From contig VGEY01000003.1 of the NCBI GenBank assembly GCA_016869075.1, positions 1 to 64,000 on the forward strand: 64,000 nucleotides of DNA, in the 5' to 3' direction. The notes beneath the pieces are model-generated. The model saw only the letters and a program-made list of their open reading frames with translations. It did not search any database and was not told where the DNA came from. Each line of letters opens with the position of its first letter. The first letter of the stretch is position 1. Positions 8,581-17,758 of the stretch are shown here, piece by piece. Position numbers and translations under genes: made by a program. Origin of the DNA: Alphaproteobacteria bacterium (lineage in GTDB: Bacteria > Pseudomonadota > Alphaproteobacteria > Paracaedibacterales > VGCI01).

Positions 8581-9858
8581 ATGATTTTATTACTTGCACT
8601 TATTATTTTGTTGCTCCTTGTTGGAGCGGCTTTTCTATCTGCATCTGAGACTGCTATCACTGCTGCTTCAAAATCTAAATTGCATCAGATGGCGAAACAT
8701 GGCGATAAGAAAGCTGTGCTCATACGCTACCTCCAACAAACACCTGGGCTAACATTAAGTGCACTTCTTTTGTGTGCAACAATATTTATGACCTTCGCTA
8801 CTTCGATCATGACGGAATTACTTGACCGTATCTTTGAAGATGGAAGCGGTGTTATTTATGCGCCAATCATTGTAAGTTGTTTGATCACCATTTATGCAGA
8901 AACAATGCCGAAAATTATTTCAGTAAACCAGCCAGAGCGCGTTGCACTTTTTCTGGCAAGGCCTATGGCTCTCATTTGTAAAGTTTTTCGCCCATTGACA
9001 GTTGCTATCAATTTTATTGCACGCATAACATTAAGACTTTTTCGATTTCATGTTCGCGTAACTTCAACATCCCATGCAACTTTAGATGAATTGCGAGGGG
9101 TCATTGATCTCCATCATGGACCGGGCCATGATGTACCACATGAGCGTGCTATGCTGAAAAGCATATTAGATTTAGGGTCAGTACAGGTGGGTGAGATTAT
9201 GGTTCATCGCAAAAATGTTACAATGGTAGATGCCGATGACCCGCCCGAGGTTATTGTTGATCAGGTTTTGGCGAGTCCTTTTACGCGAATTCCTTTATTT
9301 AAGGAAGACCAAGATAATGTAATAGGTGTTATTAATGCTAAGGCTCTCTTGCGTGCTGTTCGGGCGCAGGATGGTCAAGTCAATAATCTTGATATCACCA
9401 CTGTTGCAAGTTCCCCATGGTTTATACCCGAAAGTACTGACCTTCTTGAGCAACTTCAGGCATTTCGTCATCGGCGGGAACATTTTTCACTCGTGGTAGA
9501 CGAATATGGCTCTATTATGGGAATTGTAACTCTGGAAGATATTTTGGAAGAAATTGTGGGTGAAATCTCTGATGAACACGATGTAACTGTCAAAGGGGTA
9601 CGGGCACAAGAAGATGGGTCGTATATCGTTGATGGAAATGTAACCATTCGAGATCTAAACCGACAATTCGAATGGGATTTGCCAGACGAAGAAGCTGCAA
9701 CAATCGCAGGCTTAATTTTATACGAAGTTCGTCTTATTCCTGAAGTTGGTCAAAGCTTTATGCTGGCAGGATTTCGTTTTGAGGTTTTAAGACGACATCG
9801 GAACCAAATCACTCTTTTGCGAATTACACCTCCTTTACGTGCTTCTTCTGAGACTTAA
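8581..9858 (+). CDS. CNNM/CorB-type membrane protein with CBS pair and CorC domain
   Basis: Encodes 425 residues with the family order: DUF21 (CNNM) membrane domain at about 1-180 with four hydrophobic segments and the S-A-S-E-T-A motif at 20-25, a CBS-domain pair at about 200-335 (including VVDEYGSIMGIVTLEDILEE near its end), and a C-terminal CorC/HlyC transporter-associated domain at about 345-420. Members (E. coli YfjD/CorB, CorC; eukaryotic CNNM) handle Mg2+ or Co2+ at the inner membrane, with nucleotide sensing by the CBS pair. The label hemolysin often given to this family is historical. A 62-base gap separates it from the preceding exported protein. Confidence 0.88.
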   Translation: MILLLALIILLLLVGAAFLSASETAITAASKSKLHQMAKHGDKKAVLIRYLQQTPGLTLSALLLCATIFMTFATSIMTELLDRIFEDGSGVIYAPIIVSCLITIYAETMPKIISVNQPERVALFLARPMALICKVFRPLTVAINFIARITLRLFRFHVRVTSTSHATLDELRGVIDLHHGPGHDVPHERAMLKSILDLGSVQVGEIMVHRKNVTMVDADDPPEVIVDQVLASPFTRIPLFKEDQDNVIGVINAKALLRAVRAQDGQVNNLDITTVASSPWFIPESTDLLEQLQAFRHRREHFSLVVDEYGSIMGIVTLEDILEEIVGEISDEHDVTVKGVRAQEDGSYIVDGNVTIRDLNRQFEWDLPDEEAATIAGLILYEVRLIPEVGQSFMLAGFRFEVLRRHRNQITLLRITPPLRASSET

Positions 9859-10114
9859 TATCGTATTATTAATACATTCATTTACAATTCATTGGAGCTT
9901 ATAGTTGCTCCCTGCGTCATTTCGAGCTTGGTAATGAAAATTATACGTAACATTATGAATGTGTTTATAAAACCATTTCTTTAAATATGTACGTAGGTAG
10001 TACTTACGCATATTTTCCGGATAAGACAAAAAAAATTTTTTTTATAAACGCTGAATTGCAGCCGCCAGTATGAGGTGAAAATAACAACTTTTGCAAATAC
10101 AAGGGATAAAACAC

Positions 10115-10198
10115 ATGAAAGCACAAAACAGTATATTTTTCTTTGCCACGATTATTTTATATTTTACATGCTTGCTTTCAGCTTTATCCAGCTTTTAA
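10115..10198 (+). CDS. Possible 27-residue membrane peptide
   Basis: An ATG at 10115 has an AAGGG ribosome site nine bases upstream (10101-10105) and opens a 27-codon frame ending in TAA. The product has a short Lys-containing start and one hydrophobic segment of about 17 residues rich in F, I and L, ending in Ser-Ala-Leu-Ser-Ser-Phe. It would be a single-span membrane or leader peptide. Nothing but the ribosome site and composition supports it; it may be chance. Confidence 0.3.
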   Translation: MKAQNSIFFFATIILYFTCLLSALSSF

Positions 10199-10290
10199 TC
10201 AAAAGCGCAAAATTATAGAAAGACTATTTTATTTGTGCCAAAAAAATATATTTCTTTTACCATTCACACACAAGTAAAAATCGGCTGTTG

Positions 10291-10312
10291 TATCTCTCCT
10301 TTGGGAGAGATA
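10291..10312 (-). terminator. Hairpin downstream of ruvX
   Basis: A perfect 9-bp stem (10291-10299 with 10304-10312) with a 4-base loop begins 12 bases after the ruvX stop on the minus strand. A run of five T follows only about ten bases later in that direction, so termination may be weak or Rho-assisted. Confidence 0.5.
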
Positions 10313-10323
10313 TGGGGCTCTCT

Positions 10324-10818
10324 TCAAAAGTTGCGGTAATTGAAACTTGATGGTTCAATGTTCTTTAATCTGTCTAAAGCGCCTTGAAGAATATATGTTG
10401 CTGCAAGTTTATCTACCACTTCATTGCGTCTCTTGCGGGACATATCTGCGTCCATAAGGGTTCGGGTAACAGCAACGGTTGATAATCTTTCGTCCCAAAG
10501 AGCAACTAAGATTTGGGAGAGCTCTGAAAGTGAGCGCGCAAACTCACGCATTTTTTCGGCTTGAGGGCCCATAGAACCATTCATATTGACAGGTAAGCCG
10601 ATAACTATTCCAACAACATGATATTGGTTGGCGAGACTTAATACAGAGGCTATATCTGAATTCTTGTTGGTTCTACGAATGACTGACACGGGTGAGGCAA
10701 CTCTCCAAGTTGAGTCTGAAATTGCGACACCAATGGTTTTTTCACCTAGGTCAATTCCTAGGAGACGTCTTCCTCGTTCACGGTAAGTTGCTAAATCATT
10801 TATATCATATACTGGCAT
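10324..10818 (-). CDS. ruvX: Putative Holliday-junction resolvase RuvX/YqgF
   Basis: Encodes 164 residues with the RNase H-like YqgF fold: GIDLGEKTIGVA at 21-32 carries the first catalytic Asp, GIVIGLPVNMNGSMG at about 69-83 is the family signature, WDERLST carries the acidic residue of the third motif, and VDKLAATYILQ near 138-148 supplies the final Asp. RuvX/YqgF is a nuclease acting on branched nucleic acids and on pre-16S rRNA ends. An AAGGAGAG ribosome site sits before the ATG. It follows rarA by ten bases, so degP-rarA-ruvX are probably one transcript. Confidence 0.9.
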   Translation of the reverse strand: MPVYDINDLATYRERGRRLLGIDLGEKTIGVAISDSTWRVASPVSVIRRTNKNSDIASVLSLANQYHVVGIVIGLPVNMNGSMGPQAEKMREFARSLSELSQILVALWDERLSTVAVTRTLMDADMSRKRRNEVVDKLAATYILQGALDRLKNIEPSSFNYRNF

Positions 10819-10828
10819 TGTTCTCTCC

Positions 10829-12124
10829 TTATGATTTCATGGTACCTTGGGTTCGAAGTTTATTCCAATATTCTAAACGCTTTTGAACTTCACGCTCAAA
10901 ACCTCTTTCAACAGGGTGATAAAAAACTTGGCGCCCCATTTTTTCGGGAAAATAGTTCTGTCCTGAAAATCCCTGTGTAGTATCGTGGTCATATTCATAT
11001 CCTTGCCCATATCCTTGCTGCTTCATGAGGCTGGTTGGAGCATTCAAAATGATTTTAGGTGGGACTAAGGAGCCAGACATTTCTGCAGCCTTTTCTGCTT
11101 TATTCCATGCTATATATGCAGCATTAGATTTTGGAGCTGTAGCAAGGTAGATGGCAGCATTGGCCAGAGAAAGTTCTCCTTCTGGGGAGCCGAGACGCTC
11201 ATAACTTTGCTGAGCAGCCGTGGCATGAATAAGAGCTTGTGGATCCGCAAGGCCAACATCTTCTGCAGCAAAACGGATCATACGTCGTGCGATGAAAAGT
11301 GGATCTTCTCCACCTTTAATCATCCGCGCCATCCAATATAGAGCTGCGTCGGGATCTGATCCACGCATTGATTTAATAAAAGCACTGATTAAGTTGTAAT
11401 GAAACTCTTGAGAACGATCGTAGAGGGCAGCACGCTTTTGAAGAATTTTAGCCAGATCTTCTGGTTTTAAAGGTTCGCTTTCTGCTTGCTCAAAGATTGT
11501 TTCAATTAAATTCAAGAGCATCCGACCATCCCCATCAGCTAGATGGAGTAAACTGGTTCGGGCTTCTGGCGTGAGTGGCAAGGGTTTTCCTATTTTATCT
11601 TCTGCCCTTAATGTTATGGATTCAAGAGCCTCAATAGTTAGGGAATGAACAACGAGTACGCGAGCACGGGATAATAATGCAGAATTGAGAGCAAAGGAAG
11701 GGTTTTCAGTTGTTGCGCCTAAAAGAGTGATTAAGCCACTTTCCATAGGACCTAATAGAGCATCCTGTTGAGATTTATTGAAACGATGAATTTCATCAAC
11801 AAAAAGAATTGTGTTTGGTTTTTTTGTGGCTTCGTCAAACACGCGGCGCAAATCTGCTACGCCTGCAAATACTGCCGATAACTGAACAAATGGTTGGGAA
11901 CGTTCATGGGCAATAAGGCGTGCAAGCGTTGTTTTTCCTGATCCTGGAGGGCCCCATAAAATAAGGGAAGGTAAACGAGTTGATTTAAGCAAATGTGAAA
12001 GAGGGCCGTTGGGTCCTATAAGGTGATCTTGCCCTACCACTTCACTCAATGTTGTTGGGCGTAATGCATCTGCAAGGGGAGTGGAAGAGGGAGAAGTTTG
12101 TGATGTGAATAAATCTTTTTTCAT
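10829..12124 (-). CDS. rarA: Replication-associated recombination protein RarA (MgsA), AAA+ ATPase
   Basis: Encodes 431 residues. Walker A GPPGSGKT at 58-65, Walker B ILFVDE at 106-111, sensor 1 GATTENPS at 136-143 and the arginine-finger segment LSRARV at 151-156 are present, followed by the RarA-specific C-terminal helical domain (about 260-425) for tetramer formation. RarA acts with the clamp loader and SSB at stalled forks. Its ATG overlaps the stop of the degP-like gene by four bases (ATGA), indicating translational coupling; the degP-rarA order is common in alphaproteobacteria. Confidence 0.95.
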   Translation of the reverse strand: MKKDLFTSQTSPSSTPLADALRPTTLSEVVGQDHLIGPNGPLSHLLKSTRLPSLILWGPPGSGKTTLARLIAHERSQPFVQLSAVFAGVADLRRVFDEATKKPNTILFVDEIHRFNKSQQDALLGPMESGLITLLGATTENPSFALNSALLSRARVLVVHSLTIEALESITLRAEDKIGKPLPLTPEARTSLLHLADGDGRMLLNLIETIFEQAESEPLKPEDLAKILQKRAALYDRSQEFHYNLISAFIKSMRGSDPDAALYWMARMIKGGEDPLFIARRMIRFAAEDVGLADPQALIHATAAQQSYERLGSPEGELSLANAAIYLATAPKSNAAYIAWNKAEKAAEMSGSLVPPKIILNAPTSLMKQQGYGQGYEYDHDTTQGFSGQNYFPEKMGRQVFYHPVERGFEREVQKRLEYWNKLRTQGTMKS

Positions 12125-13512
12125 TGGTGTTTTACCTCTATACGACGATCGCCTTGTCGAATTTTAATGGAATTTATTCTTCCATGCAAAAGAGATAAAA
12201 CATTTATGAGCTCATCAACTGAACGAAGAGCTTGGCCATTCACTTCTTCAATTATGTCTCCTTTACTTAAATTAAGACGGGCTGCGAGCTGATTTTTACC
12301 TGTGTCAGTAATGATAACTCCCTGTTCGGGTGTACCAAAGGGGAGTTGATATTGCACAATGAGAGCGGGAGATAGATTGGCAACTTCAATATCATTTAAG
12401 AGAGTTGCACCTTCTGTGAGGCGCTGTTTTTGAGGAGCAGGAAAGGCAGGCGGATCAATAGGATAAAATTGTATATTCACTTTCTGTTGACCACGCAGAA
12501 TATCAAAACTTATTTGCTGACCTAAAGGGATAGATTGAATGCGATAAATGAATTCTTCAGGGTTAACAATCTGCTGATTGTTGATATGTGTGATGACATC
12601 TCCTTGTGCAAGACCAGCGGCTCGTGCAGGGCTGGAAGGGTGGAGACCCACAACTAAAACTCCTAGGGGCAGTTGCAATCCAAGAGAGGAGGCAAGATCA
12701 TTCGTCAGACGTTGAACTTCTATTCCTGCCCAGGGACGAATAATTTTACCACCGGCATTAATACTGTTTAAAAGATTCCGAATCATGACACTTGGAATAG
12801 CAAATCCAATTCCATGATTGACCCCAGTTTTTGATAAGATGGCATTCGGGATTCCGATTAAATTACCATTCATGCTAATCAGGGCTCCGCCAGAATTCCC
12901 TGGATTAATTGGCGCATCTGTTTGAATGAGCATTCGTCCACGGACATTTCGTGCGATAGCTGAGATAATTCCATTGGTTACGGTTTGCCCGACACCAAAG
13001 GGATTACCAATAACAAGGATGAGATCTCCGACTTCAATATCACTTTCTTCAAGATAAACAGAGGGCAGGGGGGTTTCCATACGCACCCTTTTCAAACCGA
13101 TAGCGGCTAAATCATTTTGCATATCTTTGAGAATAACTTCTCCTTCAAACTCTCTATTATCGCTTAAATGCACAACAATTTTTTGAGCATTTTTGATGAC
13201 ATGGGCACACGTGACGACAATGCCACTTGGATCAACTATGACGCCAGACCCTAGGGAATTAACCAAACCTTGGCGATGCGGATCGCCGGTTAGATTGTCT
13301 CCAAAGAAAAAATTAAAAAATGGATCGTTGCCAAATAACGATCCTGCATTATGTACCCGTTGCTGTGTTGAAATACTCACAACCGCTGGGGCGACTTTTT
13401 TAACAATGGGAGCATAACTTACTTTTGAGAAAGTTAGGGGTTGTTGTAGAGCCATCAATGGCTGTACTGAATACAAAAGCCCAATCAAAAGCAAAAAACG
13501 CAACAAATACAT
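12121..13512 (-). CDS. degP: Periplasmic serine protease/chaperone of the Do (DegP/DegQ) family
   Basis: Encodes 463 residues: signal peptide at 1-22, trypsin-fold domain at about 35-255 with catalytic His104 (TCAHVI), Asp134 (NDLAAI) and Ser207 (GNSGG), PDZ1 at about 262-350 and PDZ2 at about 375-460. The LA-loop segment at about 53-82 (Gly/Asn/Phe-rich) is present. It degrades or refolds damaged envelope proteins. Whether it corresponds to DegP, DegQ or MucD cannot be decided by eye. It heads the degP-rarA-ruvX group. Confidence 0.93.
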   Translation of the reverse strand: MYLLRFLLLIGLLYSVQPLMALQQPLTFSKVSYAPIVKKVAPAVVSISTQQRVHNAGSLFGNDPFFNFFFGDNLTGDPHRQGLVNSLGSGVIVDPSGIVVTCAHVIKNAQKIVVHLSDNREFEGEVILKDMQNDLAAIGLKRVRMETPLPSVYLEESDIEVGDLILVIGNPFGVGQTVTNGIISAIARNVRGRMLIQTDAPINPGNSGGALISMNGNLIGIPNAILSKTGVNHGIGFAIPSVMIRNLLNSINAGGKIIRPWAGIEVQRLTNDLASSLGLQLPLGVLVVGLHPSSPARAAGLAQGDVITHINNQQIVNPEEFIYRIQSIPLGQQISFDILRGQQKVNIQFYPIDPPAFPAPQKQRLTEGATLLNDIEVANLSPALIVQYQLPFGTPEQGVIITDTGKNQLAARLNLSKGDIIEEVNGQALRSVDELINVLSLLHGRINSIKIRQGDRRIEVKHQ

Positions 13513-13919
13513 TACTCCTCCCTTATAACTTTCTAGCTTATCATAAAATACTTAAAAAGAGGTTACATATTTTACTTGAAGTTAATAGTTTATAAAAGAA
13601 ATTTTATAATTTTTATATAAACTATACAATTTTACACATAACAAAACAATGAAATTGAAAATGTTTATTTAGCAATAAACATAAAGGATATTTTTTAAAA
13701 GAAGAAATATGTTAAAAATAAAAATTTTAACAATAGGGACTTGATTCCTTCCCTAATAAATGATTTTATATTTACACGAATGAAATTTATCTTAAATATG
13801 AGATAATTTTTAAATTCTACGTTCAAAAAATATTTTTGCAGCACAGCTGCAGGAGTAAAAAAAATCTCAAAAGCGAAATCTTGTTTTAATAATCTTAAAA
13901 AATTTGATTGGAGAAAAAT
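13513..13919. other. Very A/T-rich divergent intergenic region
   Basis: About 400 bases between the minus-strand protease gene and the plus-strand gene at 13920. Long A and T runs dominate. A perfect 10-bp inverted repeat (13585-13594 with 13616-13625, 21-base loop, itself A/T-rich) is the only clear structure. No coding frame or RNA gene recognised; promoters for both flanking genes must lie here. Confidence 0.5.
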
Positions 13920-16121
13920 ATGAGCATCAAAGGGCGCATTATATCTTTCATTTTGTTTTACATGATTTTTGGTTCTACCTTAAGTGTGTCATTGGATAGC
14001 TCCTTATTTGATCGAGAAGGAGGTAACTCTGCTAGATCAGCCTCCGCTCCTCAATTAAGAGAGCAATGCCCTAGTATTCAATCTTATGGAGCTGCCTCTT
14101 CGGGCTCTGCCCCTCCACCACTTCTTGGATCTTGGTCTAGATCTTCTCTGACTAATGCTGATATTGATGCACTTCTGGCAGATGAAAAAAATCGCGCAAT
14201 GATTGATGAATTTAATAGTAAATTATCAGTAAGAAGTGAAAGACTCCCCGAGGTAGCAGAATGGCCGGTAGAGCTACGTGAACCCTTAACTGAAAGATCT
14301 CTAACTCCCCTTGATGCAGAGCTTCAGGAAAAGAAAGGAAAATGGGTGAGATATCGCTGGGCGTTAGGAAAACCAACGCGTGCCAATTTTGATACGGTAG
14401 AAAACTCGAAATGGCAAGAGGCGCGCGATGTTGTAATTGACAGTCTCTGTACGCGCGCCGATGGATTAATCCATGTTGAAAGAGCGAGTGAGATTCAAAT
14501 TAGGGAGGCATTTAAGACATTTAGTGGTCCCGTTATTGCTGTAACGGAGCTTGGGGGGGTATTTTTTAACTTTGCTAATAGAGAAAGCAGAGATGTTGTG
14601 GTGGTGCCGATTGTAGCTCTATCTGCCTTGCTTGGCCTTACGGCAACGCAAGCTGATGTCCCTCTTGCGGTGGTAAGTTTGGGAGAAACTTTTAATTTGG
14701 CCATCAGTGGCCCGGGAAGTGATACAATTATGGCTTTGGTAACAAGCTTATCTCTCCTTCCATACACGCATCAATATTCAAAGCTTTTTCTTACACTTGT
14801 GCGCCATTGGTACAAAGAACCCTTAAATAAAATGCGTCGTAAGGAAAGTGGATTACAAGGAGCGGCAAAAGTGATGGTTGTTCTTAGTTCACTTGTGAGA
14901 GCGGGCGTCAAGCTTGCCTATCTTCTTGCTTTAGAGTCAGATTCGAGCGTGAAGGGGGGCCGTGTGTTTGCAGCTATTGTAGGGGGACCTTCCGTATTTT
15001 CTGAATGGTTATGGCAAATGAAAGTAGGCAGAACAGCCCTTGATAATTCTTATCATCTTAATATGCGAGATGCCTTGACTGACAATAAAAGAAGAATCAT
15101 AAGAAAGGGAATTGAAAACTGTCTTTTGAGAGCAAGTCAAGATTCTGTTTTCTGCGATAAGGTATTTGGAGTGGTTAAAAGTAATTTTCGTTCGCACTTT
15201 CATTTTGAGCAATGGATCATTGAAAGTGTTGCTCTTAATTCGACAAGAATGGATCGAGAAGTTGCTCTATCTGCGTTATTTTTGATTCATGGTTCTCATC
15301 GTACTCAAGACACGGCCTTTGGGTGCGATTTCCAAACCATTTCATCAGACTTACAGGGAGGAACATTTTCTCGGTATCTAGTAGATGCAACATCGGGAAT
15401 TGCAACAGCAGTTAGTTTCATAGGAACATCTTATGGTGTTGAAAATTTAATATTAAAAAAATTGTTTCATTTGGATCCTTCCACGGCTGTAACAATTACC
15501 TCTAAAGCTATTGGAGGGGCGTATGCTATTGCAACTGGTCTTCTGAAATTTAGAGCCCCCCTCGATCAGCAATATAATGTGAGACAAATTTCGCCCACTT
15601 ACAAAAGCTTTCCAATATGGAGAGGCCTAGGCCGTGTGGCCAGCACGATCAATTCAGCGCTGCAGATGTGGTGGCCCGTTTCTATTGCAAATCAGGCTTT
15701 TGAGGCCGCCTCTGCGACAAAGGATGTGGTTATTCCCGTGTTAGCGTGTTATGCAGGTCATGAATTTGCTACGGCTGATAGACGCTATAATGAGGGAATT
15801 CAGGATACCATTACACATGTAGGTTTAAGAACGATGAATTGGGATAACCCTTCTTCAAGTGCAAAACTTAATTTAATAACTTATGTGGGTGGTAAATTAG
15901 CGAAAGAGATTGATCGTTTTCCTATTCAAACTGTCCAAGACCTTTATGAAGTTATTTTTGCCTCTCATCTTGACCCGGAAAATATGGCGATGACTTCCGC
16001 AATCATTTCTCAAAATGATGTCGAAAGTGCAGTTGCCGCGGCCGCGCGAGCTGCTGCACCTCCTCTTCTTGTATCTGCAGGACTTGCTAGCGCTAAAGAA
16101 AAACATAAAAGCACACGCTGA
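13920..16121 (+). CDS. Large exported or membrane protein of unknown family
   Basis: About 733 residues. The ATG at 13920 is preferred because GGAG at 13910-13913 precedes it by six bases; a TTG at 13908 is in frame but lacks a site. Residues 1-25 are a signal peptide or anchor, followed by a Ser/Gly/Pro-rich stretch to about 60. From about 220 on there are at least seven hydrophobic segments (for example VVVVPIVALSALLGL at about 223-237, and segments near 265, 315, 355, 500, 540, 610 and 635), so it is probably an inner-membrane protein. The C-terminus is Ala-rich, then basic. No known family is recognised. The next gene starts 15 bases downstream, so they are likely cotranscribed. Confidence 0.7.
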   Translation: MSIKGRIISFILFYMIFGSTLSVSLDSSLFDREGGNSARSASAPQLREQCPSIQSYGAASSGSAPPPLLGSWSRSSLTNADIDALLADEKNRAMIDEFNSKLSVRSERLPEVAEWPVELREPLTERSLTPLDAELQEKKGKWVRYRWALGKPTRANFDTVENSKWQEARDVVIDSLCTRADGLIHVERASEIQIREAFKTFSGPVIAVTELGGVFFNFANRESRDVVVVPIVALSALLGLTATQADVPLAVVSLGETFNLAISGPGSDTIMALVTSLSLLPYTHQYSKLFLTLVRHWYKEPLNKMRRKESGLQGAAKVMVVLSSLVRAGVKLAYLLALESDSSVKGGRVFAAIVGGPSVFSEWLWQMKVGRTALDNSYHLNMRDALTDNKRRIIRKGIENCLLRASQDSVFCDKVFGVVKSNFRSHFHFEQWIIESVALNSTRMDREVALSALFLIHGSHRTQDTAFGCDFQTISSDLQGGTFSRYLVDATSGIATAVSFIGTSYGVENLILKKLFHLDPSTAVTITSKAIGGAYAIATGLLKFRAPLDQQYNVRQISPTYKSFPIWRGLGRVASTINSALQMWWPVSIANQAFEAASATKDVVIPVLACYAGHEFATADRRYNEGIQDTITHVGLRTMNWDNPSSSAKLNLITYVGGKLAKEIDRFPIQTVQDLYEVIFASHLDPENMAMTSAIISQNDVESAVAAAARAAAPPLLVSAGLASAKEKHKSTR

Positions 16122-16136
16122 GGTTATTAAACAGAA

Positions 16137-16982
16137 ATGCACACAAGTCTCTTTCTTATAAAATTCTTCGTGGGGTTCTCCAGCATTTTTGTTTGGTGCA
16201 AAACTGAAGCAGTTGAACAACTTGTAATGCGGCGACCTTACGAAGAAGCATTTATAGAGGGAAAGAAAATACAGAGACAGGTTTTAGTTCACCTTCTCCC
16301 GCACCATAATTTGCCAGATGATTTAGGAGAAGCTCCTCATGAGCAGGCATTCTGGACAGAAGCGCGAAAACAATTTTGTAAGGTAATGGAAGAAGACCAA
16401 GGAGAATTTCACTCTCTTACAAATCTTTTGGGACAATCAAATGCCTGCTTTACAAAAAGCCTGAAGTTACATCCCCATTTCCCTTACCCCCTTTATTATA
16501 TGGGAATAAATTGGTGTATGGGGGGAAATGTTTTGAAGGCTGAGGATTATTGTAGACTGTTAGAGAATAAAGAAAAAGAACAGCAAGTAATAGAAAGAAA
16601 ATGGAAGTTTCCGCTGTTGCAAGCTCTCATTGGAATTCATATTGAAATGAATTTAAAAATTGAACGAGAAAAATCTGAAGCGCAACGCCTTTATCTTTTT
16701 AATGAAATGGCTGGTTTTGCCGTTGCCGCTTTTACACTTGTGTATTGTCGAGAACATGTGATGCAGGGGGTTGGGAATGTTGGACAAAGTCTATTGGGGC
16801 CTGGTTATGGTGATGCTTGGAAGGTACTCATAGAACTTAGGAATATAATTCCTGGTTGTCAGTTCCTGATTGAGCCCGCAATAATCTTCACATTGACAAA
16901 AAATGCAACGCATGCAGTTTTTGACTTTGCAATGCCCTATGTTTATAAAACCAGGCCTGCTGCTCATCTGAAGGAGGAGTGA
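16137..16982 (+). CDS. Exported hypothetical protein
   Basis: Encodes 281 residues with a hydrophobic N-terminus (about 1-24) that resembles a signal peptide. The mature part is helical, with charged segments, and contains a weakly amphipathic hydrophobic stretch near 190-215. The region at about 95-150 (LLGQSNACFTKSLKLHPHFPYPLYYMGINWCMGG) has the spacing of a TPR-like helix pair, but this is only an impression. It follows the 733-residue membrane protein by 15 bases and ends one base before the convergent metQ gene. No family recognised. Confidence 0.65.
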   Translation: MHTSLFLIKFFVGFSSIFVWCKTEAVEQLVMRRPYEEAFIEGKKIQRQVLVHLLPHHNLPDDLGEAPHEQAFWTEARKQFCKVMEEDQGEFHSLTNLLGQSNACFTKSLKLHPHFPYPLYYMGINWCMGGNVLKAEDYCRLLENKEKEQQVIERKWKFPLLQALIGIHIEMNLKIEREKSEAQRLYLFNEMAGFAVAAFTLVYCREHVMQGVGNVGQSLLGPGYGDAWKVLIELRNIIPGCQFLIEPAIIFTLTKNATHAVFDFAMPYVYKTRPAAHLKEE

Positions 16983-17744
16983 TTACCAAGCTGGAATAAC
17001 AGCACCTTTATAAGTTGTTTCAATGAAGTTTTGAATTTCTTTGCTTTGATAGAACTTTACGAATTTTTTGATCTCATCTTTTGACTCGTCTCCGATACGG
17101 ACCACCAGAACGTTTGCGTAAGGAGAATCTTTGTCTTCTTGAAGGATGGCTGATTTGGGATCAAGCCCTCCCAAAAGAATCCAATCTGTATTAATAGCAG
17201 CTGCATCAACATCATTCAAAGATTGGGGTAAAAGGGGTGATTCAATTTCTATAAAAGACAAGTTCTTTGGGTTTGAAGTAATATCCAAAACAGAAGGAAT
17301 TGGCACATCTTTAACTTCAATTGCTCCAGCTTTAGATAATAATTTTAGGGCACGCCCTCCATTGGTTGGATCATTAGGAATGGCAACTTTTGCTCCCTTT
17401 GAAAGCTCACTCAAGGAATTAATTTTCTTTGAATAAATTCCAAGTGGCATCACAACTGTTTTTGCAATGACTTTCAATTTATAGCCACGACTCTCAGTTT
17501 GGCTGTTTAAAAAAGGTTCGTGTTGGTAGCTATTTATATCGAGATCGTTATTATTTAAAGCCTCATTAGGCAGGATGAAATCATTAAATTCTTTTATCTC
17601 AATATCTAAGCCATTCTTTTTTGCGACCTCACTTATTTTCTTTACAATATCTGCATGGGGGCCTGCGGTTACTCCCACTTTTAGAGCAGTGGTAGAAAAG
17701 CATAAAGAAAAAAAGATCTGTAGTACTAAAAGAGGGTATTTCAT
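16983..17744 (-). CDS. metQ: Methionine ABC importer substrate-binding protein
   Basis: Encodes 253 residues of the NlpA/MetQ family: export signal at 1-20, then the family start KVGVTAGPHADI, NDFILPNEALNNNDLDINSYQHEPFL at about 53-78 (ligand-pocket region) and the closing segment with GGR, INTDWIL and the C-terminal G-A-V-I-P-A-W. It binds methionine (or D-methionine) in the periplasm and delivers it to MetNI. The usual lipobox is not convincing: a single Cys near 15 lacks the L-x-(G/A/S) context, so it may be a soluble periplasmic or an atypically anchored protein. Last gene of metN-metI-metQ. Confidence 0.9.
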   Translation of the reverse strand: MKYPLLVLQIFFSLCFSTTALKVGVTAGPHADIVKKISEVAKKNGLDIEIKEFNDFILPNEALNNNDLDINSYQHEPFLNSQTESRGYKLKVIAKTVVMPLGIYSKKINSLSELSKGAKVAIPNDPTNGGRALKLLSKAGAIEVKDVPIPSVLDITSNPKNLSFIEIESPLLPQSLNDVDAAAINTDWILLGGLDPKSAILQEDKDSPYANVLVVRIGDESKDEIKKFVKFYQSKEIQNFIETTYKGAVIPAW

Positions 17745-17758
17745 ATAAATATGATCCT

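Larger units (their letters stand above)
9859..10323. other. Intergenic region with one possible mini-ORF and hairpins
   Basis: About 465 bases between convergent genes. It holds a 5-bp GGAGC/GCTCC hairpin at 9894-9911 just after the corB-like gene (no T-run), a possible 27-codon gene at 10115-10198, and a perfect 9-bp hairpin at 10291-10312. The rest is A/T-rich without coding signal. Confidence 0.5.
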
